From Picochlorum sp. 'celeri' (Eukaryota; Chlorophyta; Trebouxiophyceae): DNA of 64,000 bases. Where the stretch lies: the NCBI GenBank assembly GCA_010909725.1, contig JAACMV010000003.1:1240001-1304000 (forward strand), in the 5' to 3' direction. Below, piece by piece: positions 51,867 through 62,729 of this stretch (the first letter of the stretch is position 1; the number at the start of each line of letters is the position of its first letter). Under the pieces are notes generated by a model. That model saw only the letters and a list, made by a program, of their open reading frames with translations, ran no database searches and was not told the origin of the DNA. A program made the position numbers and the translations under genes.

Positions 51867-54145
51867 ATGAGGTTTGGAAGGAAACAAAGGACTGTATATA
51901 TTATGTGGCTTGCGATTCTTTGTGTGGTTATTCTACGTTCGAAGAATCGATCCATTCACAGAGATCATGTCAATTCTGACATGGAGCCTGATAAGTTCTC
52001 GGTTATTTTGAATGGCTACTCCACTGCACGTGCTGATTTGTTGAAAAAACTTCTGGAACACTACTGTTCCATTGACACAGTGTCTGATGTATTTGTGAGC
52101 TGGGGTAACCCTGAGATTACTCCGAGGTTTTTTCTGAGCAGCATATGCCAGGATAAGGTGACAATCTTGGAAAGGTTGACATCATCCCTGAATGCAAGGT
52201 TTGTGCCTCCCAAAGCTCTTCGAACAAATGCTGTCCTCATAGCAGACGATGATATATTAGTTTCCTCGCGTGATTTATCAACTTTGTTCGAAGTTTGGAA
52301 AGATCATCAGAACAGACTAGTAGGATTTATTCCACGCGCGATCCAGGTGAATGAAGATGGATGGATGTATGCTCAGCCAAACTCTTCAATTGACATTGTA
52401 TTGACAAAGTCAATGATGCTTCACAGAAGATTTCTCGAGCTGTACACTTCATCCAATGCGCATATTAGGGCGAAAGTCGATGAATGGAATAATTGTGAGG
52501 ACATAGCAATGTCTTTTCTGGTTGGTGCTGCATCAGGGAAAGGTCCTATCCATGTGTACGCACAGGCTGTGGACTATGGTGACGGGCGCTCCATTGAAAT
52601 TCAAGATTCATTCATTGAAGCAACAGTTAAAGCGGGATTAGGGCAGCGAACATCTCATAAAGCTACAAGAAGTGCTTGTGTTGAATTCCTTGTTCACGCA
52701 TTCGGGCGTACTCCGCCGGCCACACCATACTCTGTTATCCCAGTGGCCAAAGAGAAGGTCTTATGTGCACAGCATTCCTACATGGTAGATTGCAATGCGC
52801 ATGTTTACAATAAGACAGATGAAGGCGAGTTCCGAAGGAAGAGGATACCGAAGCAGGGGATGAGCAGATTTGCATTTGTCACAGTTGCTTCAAGATCTCT
52901 TGAACCAAGTATTCTTGTGACATTTGCTAGTGGCCTTCGTCGAGTGAGAACACAGCATGACATTGTTCTTGTTACTACTGACAACCAATTGAAAGGGATT
53001 CGGGCAATCAACGCAGCATATGATAGAGTTATTCAGGTGAGTTCCTCTCTACTATTTCTAAAAGCCTGGGATTGATACTACCTGATCAAAATTAAATAGA
53101 AGGATAACAATGATAATCATTGTCATACCTGATGTTCATGAACATAAATAAATATGAGTGTAGACGGACGCGTATGCTCATTAGTCTAAAGTAAACCAAA
53201 TCAAAAATAGTTCATTTCTGTACTTTGTAGATGGATCCAATTCCAGTTCCTGATCACATAGAAAACAAGGCAGGTTTTTCCAAAATCTATATTTGGAGCC
53301 TCATTGAGTATAATGCCATTCTATACATTGACGTGGATGTTGTTGTATTGAAAAATATTGACTCAGTATTTCACAAGTATTTGCCATTTGCTGCAAGTCC
53401 TGATGTCTACTCACCACACATATTTAATAGTGGGGTAATGCTGCTTGCACCTTGTCTTCGAATCTATAAAAGAATGCGAGAGAAAGTGCATAAGTTTCGC
53501 TCGTACAATAAAGGTGATCAGGGATTCTTTAACCTGTTTTTTGATGGATGGAAAAGGGCAGAAGCATTACATAGACTACCATTTAGATTAAATTTTGTTT
53601 ATCACCTGGATGGCGAACATGGTTACCATTTGCCAGAAGGATGGAACTTGACAGAATATATTGGGGAAAAAGGTATGCCCTATATAGTTCACTTCGCCAA
53701 CCCGTGGTCTAAACCCTGGAAAAATATTCAGCATGACTACTTCCAAAGATTGTGGTTGTCGGATAGCAAGGGTTACAAATTCCGGATCCCATCGAGACTT
53801 TTTCATTTGCCATCGAAGATTGACGACATGGATTTCGATGAAGATAGAAAAATGTATTCTAGATGGGATAGAGCAAAAGCAGCGTATGTTTCTTTCTTTG
53901 CTTGCAATGGGGATGACCTGCTCACTGGTGTCATGTTGAGATCTTTCGAGAAAATTGGGTCTTCATTCAAATTTATATTGATCTTGGATCAAAATTGCTC
54001 CAAGAAAGATATAGAGAAGATGACTATAATTGACAGGAATGTTGAGCTGAGGAAAAACTGCAGCACAGCTGCAGAGATCTGTTCCTGGGCTTTGGTTGAA
54101 TATGATCGAATAATCTGGATTAAACCAGGTAACATATGTTTCTGA
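51867..54145 (+). CDS. GT64-GT8-GT8 fusion glycosyltransferase, two exons
   Basis: Join 51867..53036 and 53231..54145; the 194-bp intron begins GTGAGTTCC and ends TACTTTGTAG, phase 0. About 694 residues before a TGA. A signal anchor at 9-23 predicts type II Golgi topology. Domain 1, GT64: LIADDDILVSSRD (DDD 127-129), LVGFIPRAI, VDEWNNCEDIAMSFLVG. Domain 2, GT8 (glycogenin-like), from about 345: SRFAFVTVASRS, LYIDVDVVVLKNID (DVD 424-426), FNSGVMLLAP, GDQGFF (485-490), VHFANPWSKPW. Domain 3, from about 605: YVSFFACNGDDLLTGV, EYDRIIWIKPGNICF, a second GT8 N-half where KPG (688-690) stands in place of DxD. A one-base shift at about 54136-54143 cuts off continuing GT8 sequence. Two retaining transferases in one chain suggest stepwise addition of two sugars. 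Confidence 0.85.
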
Positions 54146-54616
54146 AAAATATGGATCACATTATCGACCTCTACGAGCCTTTCGCCTCGTTGCCATCCTC
54201 CTTTCCACCAGATGAATTGAGCGTTGACCTTTGATGCTAATCAAGCCCAACATCGAAGCAGCTACCCGATTGGAGAATCTTAGATCATCACGAGATTGGA
54301 CGGTAGAAAAACTCCTGAGATATTTTGTCTTCCCCAATTGTATAGATGGTCAAATGTACATCATTTATCACCGATATATCATGCTAATATGGATCTGAAG
54401 AAAGGGATGACAAGGTTGTTCAATGATTTCTATAGCATCTCTTTTGGTGCGGTAGATAGGCCTGATACCGCCGAGGCAAAATCATTGATCTCTAATGACG
54501 GGCGGAAGAAGAGATTTTTTCTGACCGAAGCATTCCACCAGATCAGCTTCATTTGTATCGTGAATGGTGGAGCTATGCTCACACTCTTCCATTCAGGGAT
54601 TTTCAAGGATAGATGA
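54137..54616 (+). pseudogene. Decayed 3' part of the GT64-GT8-GT8 gene
   Basis: In the next frame FLKNMDHIIDLYEPFASLPS continues the GT8 alignment (matching VVLKNIDSVF of domain 2). Another shift follows at about 54230, then a TAG at 54286, then an open stretch to 54616 with RKTPEIFCLPQLYRWSNVHH. The gene is either a pseudogene at its 3' end or has unrecognised introns here. Confidence 0.6.
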
Positions 54617-54714
54617 AAGGTTGCTGAAGTGAATACTTGCCAAAACATATAAATATATGACAGATTGATTCAACCAAGGACCAAAAACTTTTGCCAGGTT
54701 CTTGAATGGCAAAT

Positions 54715-54935
54715 TAATAAATTAATTAGTGTGGGTTACAGTACCAGTCTGGGAGTTCCCCGGTCGATGGAGGAGTTCGTCCTTCGAGGCCACAATAATG
54801 TGGCATACATCACTGTCACTAGCCTGATCATGGCACCAGCCTGAGAGTTCCCAATCAATGGAGGAATTTGGATTAGTCTTTTGCGTAGAGGCCTACTCCA
54901 GGCCATCGACGACGGAAAAGAAAAAATAAGAAGTG
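54715..54935 (-). mobile_element. LINE-A-related 3' tails, two nested diverged copies
   Basis: AATTAATTAGTGTGGGTTAC starts the first. Two blocks (54715-54800 and 54830-54935) both resemble the reversed LINE-A 3' UTR (GGGAGTTCCC, GGAGGA, GAGGCC). Diverged. Confidence 0.65.
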
Positions 54936-55968
54936 ATGAGGCAAGCAACGACAATAAAGGGGAAACATCTTCTCCGGTAATTTCAGATACAACTCTGTCT
55001 GTTTCCAACCCATTAAACCAATTTCACAGATCTTCATGTTTTTTTCCGCATCTCCTATCATCGTATATAATTTTGCAGTGACACATTGGGGATAATACCA
55101 TAATTGATAAAACCATAATTGTAATGCATCAATTGATGGGACTGGCAAATAAACTACAGCAGTGGTATTTTTAGCCAAACAAAGTCACACTCTCCTCATC
55201 TATCCCTTGTCCATTCACTGGTGGAAGTCATTCATGACATGTGTTCCTGTCTGCTTATCCTGGAGCATGGCCGTCTGGAGACCTGCAAGGATATAGATTT
55301 TTAGTGTCTTTGATATCATCTTGATGTTATAGATTTATTGGGTACCCTACCCTTCATACCAGGGGTATGGTCAAATATCAATCATGATCTCCCTTGTACC
55401 TGAAATTCACCTTAAAATGTGGCTGAGGGAGTTACTCGGAGCCCTTTGGTCGTGGTGGGTTGATCCATGGGTTCCCAATAAGTAGTGACCAAGTCTTGGT
55501 CTTTTTGAAGCGTTGGCCTGTGCCTGCGGTAAAGCTATCGATTGTATCTATGAAGCGCTCAATCTGTACATGGTCGAGAAGGACTATATAATCATCTCCA
55601 TACCGTAGCATAGATATCTGGAAAGGAGATAGCGCCCTCTCAATTCCTTGATGGTGGTGATTCCTTGTGATAGTCGAGAGAATACGCTAATATGTCTCTT
55701 CCTCGTGAAAGTGGCAGGTAAGCAAATGGCTAATGAGCAGATAGATGTATGATGTACAGATCCGACCGGTCAACCCTGTGTTTCGCGTTGCCCCATGCAT
55801 GGGTATCGTGGATGGGCTCTGACGTTTTTCCCCAGGGCGCCAACAAATTTTGTTGCTGACGTTCGCGCTCGATCGCTTGGATGCTTGGATATATGTGCAC
55901 ATTACTCACTTCGGCAGAATCTCCGAAGTGCTCCACGCAGGTAGTCTGCAGCAGAGGACTTGTCCTGT
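54936..55968. other. No recognisable gene
   Basis: Short frames only. GGGTACCCTACCC at 55340-55352 echoes a short motif in the left tandem array. Nothing else. Confidence 0.4.
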
Positions 55969-56119
55969 AAGTAGGAAGGAAGATCTCCTATTAAATATAT
56001 CTAATTAGGACCTGATTATAGGTTTAAGTAGAATATTATATGGTGATCTTCATGGATACGTTCAGATGATAAGAGATGCTCTAGGATGGACCCGTGGGAG
56101 ATCCGAGGGGGTCCATCAC
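55969..56119. repeat. Repeat R3 followed by inverted R1
   Basis: 55969-56013 is R3 (AAGTAGGAAGGAAGATCTCC, AATATATCTAATTAGGACC). 56038-56119 is R1 in reverse (TGGTGATCTTCATGGATACG, GGATGGACCCGTGGGAGATC). Confidence 0.8.
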
Positions 56120-56165
56120 AATCACATGTCCTTTATTTAGGGGACATTCAAAAATATGGTGAAAA

Positions 56166-56188
56166 TTATATATATATATATATATATT
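56166..56188. repeat. (TA)n microsatellite
   Basis: About eleven TA units, directly upstream of the exostosin gene. It lies inside a possible but unlikely longer N-terminal frame starting at 56156. Confidence 0.9.
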
Positions 56189-56239
56189 CTTGCGAATCGG
56201 GAAACATACGGGGATCAATTATATTCCTTTGATTGTTCA

Positions 56240-57927
56240 ATGGGACATTGTAAACTCAAAGCCTTGCTGGGAAAGGGTTGGAGGATTTACTTGGTATTAC
56301 TCTGTTCTCTGCTATTTACACTTTTCATGGAATCAAATCTGGACAGATTTGTTCAGATTGATAAATCCGACCGCTGTAAAAAGAGTAGAATGATCTCCAG
56401 TCATTCTGAATGCCACATTCGGTGCATGTACTTTGCAGAGAATCCCAGGCAAACAGGTGAATTTCTCAACCTGTCAGATTTAACCGATGAAAAATATCTG
56501 CATAAACTTGAGTGCAATGTTCGGTCGATTATTTGTCCAACAGACGACGTCCACAAGTTCTTAGATTCGGATGAAGTGATCAATTCTCTCAAACCTTTTG
56601 TCATCCATGTTAAACGCACACAATGTCACGCCTTGTCATCCTCGTTGATCTATCTCATGCATCCACGAATATTTGGCTTTGTGACAAACTTACCTTGCTA
56701 TGGAGATATGCCGCATTTGTCAGACCATGGAAATAGATATGACAAAATATCTAGTAAAGTTTATGCTCTCGCAGAGAAACATGCAAATATCTTTTTCCCG
56801 AAAAATGCACGCAGATGGAATGCATGGAAACTTTTTAAACCATTTTGAAGGATACATCCTCTAGAAATAGTGGAATGCAGATGTCTTGGGACAAACAATT
56901 CAACATATCCATCTTCCCCAATTTTTTCCCAAAAGACTGGTCGGCAAAGAAACCCGAATGCTCAACAGATTTCGGTCCCCGATTCAGAAAAGGGAATCCA
57001 AATCAGCCAACAGAGTGTTCAATTTCGTTGGATGATTCATTTCAAGGATTTGGCCCCGGACATTGGTTGGAGAAGGATTTGAAGTCAGTCCTACACAAGG
57101 GTTACCAAACAGCGTCAGGCATTAGGTTTGTGAACGCGTTTACACCGAAAGACTGCAATATTGTTTTGCAAATGAAGAAAGATTGCGGAAAGTCGAGTAA
57201 AGCAGAAACATTCGTGAATATCTACTGGAATGACAGAGAGAAACATTTCTGTGACGAGGCTATGTCAATTTCCACGTGGACAACGTCATTATCTTGCTTA
57301 AATGATATGTCCTTATCACTTCCTCCTAAAAATTGGTTCAACCGATCCATGGATGTAGAACCGATTTACTTAGCTACGTTTTCCGGAACACATTACAAAG
57401 ATGGCGAGAGTGGAAAGAGAGGCTCAGTAAGAAGTCTGCTTCGGTTGTTAGATTCCCCTTCTGATAAAATTATCATTTACTCACACTGTCACGAGGCACA
57501 CAAGGAAACAGAATGCAAATCATTTGCAGAGAAGGAACGTTTGGAAAGATTCAAGACGAAGCCAAAGCTATCTTACAAGGCTGCATTGCAAAATTCAACC
57601 TATTGTCTCTGCCCTAAAGGTAGACAACCTGCTTCTTACAGATGGCTAGAGGCTGTGAAAAGCCATTGTCTACCCTTATACATATCTGATCCCGGAGATA
57701 GATTCATGTGGGTACCTATCTTTGACCGGCAAATACCTTGGTCAAAATTGTCCTTTTTCTTTCATGGTTTCTTGTTGGATAAATTGCAATATTTCATGAC
57801 TAACATTGCGAAGGAACAGATAGCAGATATGTATTCTGGTATCCACTCTATTGAGTCATTTCTTCGTTCTGATGAAAGTGTTACCATGGGAATCTTGGAG
57901 GAATTAAGTTTGTCCATTACCAGTTAG
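56240..57927 (+). CDS. Exostosin-type (GT47) glycosyltransferase, with one frameshift
   Basis: The ATG at 56240 gives a short cytosolic tail and signal anchor (GWRIYLVLLCSLLFTLFM, about residues 12-29), so type II Golgi. The first frame runs to TGA 56846-56848. The second starts in the same T4 run (56843-56846) and continues to TAG 57927; one added T would join them. GT47 landmarks in the second part: PIYLATFSGTHY, LSYKAALQNSTYCLCPKGRQ and ASYRWLEAVKSHCLPLYISD, followed by IPWSKLSFF. Exostosin/GT47 enzymes are inverting transferases that add GlcA, Gal, Xyl or Ara to polysaccharides. No GT64 domain follows, but two GT64 genes lie nearby. The break is either a sequencing error in the homopolymer or recent inactivation. 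I found no intron with correct phase. Confidence 0.8.
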
Positions 57928-58224
57928 TTGATTGATTCGGATAGACAGGTTTTCAGATATGATCATATTGCGGATGCATTCTTCGGAAGGACGACAGAAA
58001 TACTGAATGTTCATGTGGAGTCCACAGAGGTGCGAACGGAGGACCATTTCCCTGAAGCCAGAAACGGTGGCTTGATGATTGGTCTTCTGCTCACTGGTAT
58101 AGTGTGCCTACTGGGTGGTGTATCGCTTCTCTTCGGCGCCATAAGGCGGCACCACCGTGGCAAGGCAATCGAGAGAAGCGCTTTGCTGGGGTTGAACTTC
58201 CAGCACAGCTCTGAAAACCTGTGA
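57928..58224 (+). other. Open frame with a transmembrane segment, in frame after the GT47 stop
   Basis: 98 codons continue in the GT47 frame directly after TAG, with no ATG of its own before residue 50. It has a strong hydrophobic span (GGLMIGLLLTGIVCLLGGVS) followed by basic IRRHHRGK, like a type I stop-transfer segment. Could be the last exon of another gene (acceptor GTTTTCAG near 57956) or a read-through tail. Its origin is unknown. Confidence 0.4.
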
Positions 58225-59797
58225 AGGCCACATGAAAGTAACATCGTTATTGTTGGACAGGGGTATTGTTGTAATGAAAGTTAAAGCTAAAGTGGCCATC
58301 TCCTGCTTTTCTTCTTCCCCGACGACACAAGGTGAGCTTGGCCGAGGTGTAAAGGGGGGTCCATAACCTCAAACTTTTGGTTTTAGCCAAAACTGGTGAT
58401 CTTTGGTACACGATTGTGGGCGCGTGAGAGCTGTCCTCCCTGGTTTCTCGCCTTCAGGCACCTCATATGGATGTAATTCAAAAAGAGATTTCTCGGATTT
58501 CCCAGATTTTGCGTGACCGGCCATCTAGGGAGGGGTGTGTCTGTGAGGCACTTTTCCAACGCTTGGGACACGATTGTGCGCGACTGAGCACTCTATCGTC
58601 GCGTCTGTGGTGCTACTAAGCCTTACATGTATCCGAAAAACCTATGCAAGGAGCCAGATGGCGCATTTTGCATGGCGAGGACCCACCTTGGCCACCGCAT
58701 GTTTTTGCAATGGGCCAGGAATCAAGCACAAGCAGTTGCCTCAGACTCGAAGGTTGAGAGCATTCACCCGTGGTCTCCCGGCTTTAGGCATCTCATATGG
58801 ACTTCATGATCAGAAATAGCAGTGTAAAGAGCTTTCTCACTATCCATTGCCGGCATTAAGGAGTAGTTCGCGTCGCATTCACCACCAACGTTCACAACAG
58901 AATTCGCAACAAGCTCTGGGCAAAGCAACCCGTGTGAGTTTGATTGGAGGGAGCGCAGGAGTTTCCCTCCTGAAAAATATATATACATACATAAAATAGA
59001 GGGTGGAAATCCTGGGAGAAGGAGGTCGTGGCCTGTTGGCACCTTTGTACTTGTTGTTGACATGACATTCCCGTGGAACGGTTGTTGTTGGAACCCTGTT
59101 GTGCTCCGTGGTGGTCGGACATTCGCTCTTTCGACTGATATTTAATTTTCTACTGGGTTTCTGCCCGGTGGCTCCCCTGGAAAAATTTGTCGACTGATAC
59201 GTCCGGTCCAGGCACCCCTCTGACCGGTCATCAGGACTGGCTAAAAAGGGATAAGGGATAATTGGACCTAAGGCCGACAAGGAAGATGTTCATATACTGT
59301 ACTGATCCTAATTATCTGCGAATCAAAAAGAAATTCAATCGCCGAAAACGCGCAGAAGTTGAGATTTTGTCCAAAGTCTCAGACCCAAGATTGAAGGAAG
59401 GGGTTACAGCTCTTGGTAGGACAATCTAAATACTGTCATAGGTTTCCAGGTTGATTTGATGGCCTCAGGGACTCGATGGGCGGCGGATGTATCCGATATA
59501 AGATGTCACTGGACCGAATCTAGGTGGACTTGTACCTGGGTCTGGATTTGAATTTCTGATGCCATGTACATCCGTGAATACTCCTGTATTTACTCTTAGA
59601 ATGCTTTAATAATGTAATAAAAAAATACGCTTGGTACAATTTCTGTAAGGTCTTTTGGACCTCCCCTGTGGCCTCGTGTGGGTATAAGCGACCCGTGCGT
59701 TGTTAACGTTCGAGTGCTACTCAGCCCACACGGGAAACACGCCCGACAAGGTTGGAGCTTGCCACACTCTAATAACCTTGACAGGTATGCTTTCATT
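58225..59797. other. No recognisable gene
   Basis: Short frames on both strands without motifs. CACGATTGTG(G/C)GCG occurs twice (58408-58422, 58567-58581), each near GAGCCAG- or CTCATATGGA-type words (58465, 58792), suggesting an old ~330-bp partial duplication of 58400-58560 at about 58560-58810. Confidence 0.4.
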
Positions 59798-60345
59798 TTA
59801 CAGAACCATTGCTTACAAGACGCCGGAACACACGCTGAGTAGCCCAAGAATGACCAACACCATTCTGCGAACACAACTCGCGGGTAAGGACCAGCTACAA
59901 CAAGTATGCAACAACGAGGAGGGAAAACGACGGAATTGGGAGTAACTAGTCTGTCCTTCCCAAGGGCATGACTGATGCGCACACTACTTTACAGAACGAT
60001 TGCTTGAAGGTTGCGGGAACACACGCTGAGTAGCCCAAGAATGACCAACAACATTCGGCACACACAACTCGCGGGTAAGGACCAGCCACAGCCTGTATGC
60101 AACAACGAGGAGGGAAAACGACGGAATTGGGAGTAACTAGTCTGTCCTTCCCAAGGGCATGACTGATGCGCACACTACTTTACAGAACAATTGCTTGAAG
60201 GTTGCGGGAACACACGCTGAGTAGCCCAAGAATGACCAACAACATTCGGCACACACAACTCGCGGGTAAGGACCAGCCACAGCCTGTATGCAACAACGAG
60301 GTGGGAAAACGACGGAATTGGGAGTAACTAGTCTGTCCCTGACAA
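59798..60345. repeat. 191-bp tandem repeat, three copies
   Basis: TTACAGAAC landmarks at 59798, 59989 and 60180 give an exact 191-bp period. Copies 2 and 3 are nearly identical; copy 1 is more diverged (GCTTACAAGACGCCGGAAC against GCTTGAAGGTTGCGGGAAC). The third copy changes at its end, where the LINE-B UTR begins. Confidence 0.92.
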
Positions 60346-60374
60346 GGGTGGGACTGAGGCATTGAAGAGAGACT

Positions 60375-60690
60375 AAAGTCAGATTTGCCCGAAGTATGAT
60401 GGCCCAACTGCTCCTGTACGGTTTAGTGGTACCAAAGGTAAAAATTTCACAACCTGGAGCAGTCGTCATATGGACGGTCGAGGAAATCTGTTTCATTCAC
60501 TCTGCTACACTGGCTCAAACAAAACACTACAGAGAAGTATGTCCAATGGACAATGTACAGGTCAGGAGGTTTTGTATCCCTTGATAAATTTCTCAACATT
60601 TTATTTAGGGATTTCCTCCTGTGGGGCTTGTATGATTTGGAGGAAATTCGTCATATTTTTCGACTGTGTAATAATCCCCTATAAAAAAAT
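60375..60690 (+). mobile_element. LINE-B 3' UTR, solo copy
   Basis: Matches 51310-51620 throughout (GAAGTATGATGGCC, CGGTTTAGTGGTACCAA, ACCTGGAGCAGTCGTCATAT, TTATTTAGGGATTTCCTCCT, CGTCATATTTTTCG). 5'-truncated in the UTR, no coding part. It lies 84 bp upstream of the pogo-type transposase start and could contribute to its leader. Confidence 0.85.
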
Positions 60691-60773
60691 GTAAGATTCA
60701 ATATCATTGAATAAAATAGTAAAACTTAAGGTGGTAGGCGAAGAGGAAATCGGCAAGAAAGTACCTTCAAAAC

Positions 60774-62729
60774 ATGGCTGACTCCACACACAAAAGCGAG
60801 GCCGACCGGTGTCTTGAGATGCTCATGAAGGCCAGCAAAGGAGATAAAAACAAATCAAGTAAAAAGAGATCATATATGGACCTCTCAAGAAAAAGAGGCC
60901 GCCCGAAGAAGAAGAAAAACACCGCTGTCACTGGTATTGTTGACTTGACCACTTCTTTGGACTCGATTGCCGTGGATGAGCCTGCTGATAGAGCATTAGA
61001 GACGCTAAATAATAATACAAATACTGAAAAAACAAAGAAGAAACAATATATTAAATGGACGAGCAACGATAAGAGAATAATTCTAGAAAAATATCTGAAC
61101 TTCAAAGAACGGGGAGAAAAAAGGCCTACAGCAGCAACTGTGCATTATTTTGCAAAGCACAAGATGTCTCTTAGTGGTGTGAGGTACCCAAAATATTATC
61201 AACATCTTAAAGAGTCGAATTTACGCCTGTGGATAAAGGGAAGCGATCGTAGTGAGAACAAAAGAGCTGGGAGACCAGCTGTCCTGAAACCTGAAACAGT
61301 CAAGGAATGTGAGGCTTTTGTCCTGAGCCAGTTCGAAAAAATAGTTGTCAGAGATAGTAAAGGCATAAATAAATTCAGCACAAGAGTTAAGAGCGATACC
61401 GTCAACTCAAGGACGTTAAAGCCGCAGATACAAGCTGTGATCAGACGTATGGGTGAGGGAGACAAACTAGACAGCAAAGCAATTCAAGTCAGTACAGCAT
61501 GGGTGAACAAATTATGTAGGAGAATTGGCCTAAGTATGCGATCAAAAACCCAAGGGACAATCAAAGAGCCTGAGGACTGGAAAGAACAGATGGAAAGGTT
61601 TAAGCACCAGCTAGCATACAAGGTGCAAACTCGAAATTTGACAAAGGATGATGTGTATAATATGGATCAAACAGGATGTCCTCTCACGGCCCACTCTAGG
61701 ATCACACAAGCATTTACAGGATCCAGACAGGTAACATGTAGAAATCCTCCAAGGCAAAAGGCAAAGAATCAGGTGACATTTGTGCCTGTCATCTCCGCAT
61801 CTGGTGAGAAGCTTCCTCTTCAGTTCATCTTTGAAGGCACAGAATACGACAAAAGGACTGGGAAAAGATGCACACAATCCATCCCAAATTACAAAACCAA
61901 CTTTTCAAGACTTAAAGAAGAATATCCAGGGTGTATCTATTACCAGACTGCGACGCATTGGTCAACAGCAGGTAGCAACTTGCAGCTGATACGGGAGGTT
62001 ATTCTTCCACATGCTGAAGAGCGTTGGGCGCAAAAGCGAGCAGCTGGGGAGTCTACAAGTAATACCCTGTTATTAATTCTAGATAATTGGAAGGTACATA
62101 CGACGCGTGAATTCAAAGAAGCAGTAGAACAGGAATTCAAAGGGAAAGTGATCTTACAGTTCTTGCCCCCAAACATGACACACAGGCTTCAGCCTCTTGA
62201 TGTTGGGATAAATTCAGCTCTCAAAGCAAAAACGGAATCCAAATTTAATTTGGAAGAGGGTAAGAAGCTTGCAGAATTAACTGGGGGAGATCCTGAGAAT
62301 ATAAACCTATATGAAGACCATTTGGACGCTGAGGAAGGCAGAGCCCCAAAAGACAAAAGAGAGGCAGCCATTAAGTTTGGCTACCTGGCGTGGCAGGATA
62401 TCAAAAGTGATTTGGTTCTTAAAGCGTGGAAAGAATCAACTTTATCTGAAGCTTGGGACGTAGAAGTGCAGAGGAATGCCTTGAAATTATTGGAACAAAA
62501 TCAACTTTTCCCCATAGATACTACTGGCAAGCCAAACTTCAATCCAGATGTTGAGCCTTCTGACGACCCTTCTGAGGTAATAGAAACGGATGAAGATGAT
62601 ATCGAGATATCACTGCATGACTCAGATGATGAAATGGAGGAGAATGAGCCATCAGAAGGTGGAGCTGGGTATGACCCATCCAACCACTCCAGGGGTAGGA
62701 GGGATGGGACCAGATCCACGACTAAATGA
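60774..62729 (+). CDS. Pogo-superfamily DDE transposase (DDE_1 type), full-length open frame
   Basis: 651 codons, ATG to TGA, no interruption. N-terminal AT-hook KRGRPKKKK (40-48) and lysine-rich stretches; DNA-binding helix-turn-helix region about 90-260 (QVSTAWVNKLCRRIGLSMRS is the CENP-B-type second HTH). Catalytic core: DDVYNMDQTG (D298), LLLILDNWKVH (D437) and LPPNMTHRLQPLDVG (D476), a DD38D spacing typed by eye. Acidic C-terminus. Pogo/Tigger-like enzymes cut and paste DNA at TA sites. No clear inverted repeats were found in the ~80 bp before or ~200 bp after the gene; the upstream flank is a LINE-B UTR, so either the element boundary is close or the gene is domesticated. All three acidic residues are present, so it may be active. 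Confidence 0.88.
   Translation: MADSTHKSEADRCLEMLMKASKGDKNKSSKKRSYMDLSRKRGRPKKKKNTAVTGIVDLTTSLDSIAVDEPADRALETLNNNTNTEKTKKKQYIKWTSNDKRIILEKYLNFKERGEKRPTAATVHYFAKHKMSLSGVRYPKYYQHLKESNLRLWIKGSDRSENKRAGRPAVLKPETVKECEAFVLSQFEKIVVRDSKGINKFSTRVKSDTVNSRTLKPQIQAVIRRMGEGDKLDSKAIQVSTAWVNKLCRRIGLSMRSKTQGTIKEPEDWKEQMERFKHQLAYKVQTRNLTKDDVYNMDQTGCPLTAHSRITQAFTGSRQVTCRNPPRQKAKNQVTFVPVISASGEKLPLQFIFEGTEYDKRTGKRCTQSIPNYKTNFSRLKEEYPGCIYYQTATHWSTAGSNLQLIREVILPHAEERWAQKRAAGESTSNTLLLILDNWKVHTTREFKEAVEQEFKGKVILQFLPPNMTHRLQPLDVGINSALKAKTESKFNLEEGKKLAELTGGDPENINLYEDHLDAEEGRAPKDKREAAIKFGYLAWQDIKSDLVLKAWKESTLSEAWDVEVQRNALKLLEQNQLFPIDTTGKPNFNPDVEPSDDPSEVIETDEDDIEISLHDSDDEMEENEPSEGGAGYDPSNHSRGRRDGTRSTTK

Noticed and set aside
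59945..60345. CRISPR-like spacing in the 191-bp repeats
   Set aside because: The whole unit repeats with no unique spacers; the genome is eukaryotic. It is a plain tandem repeat.
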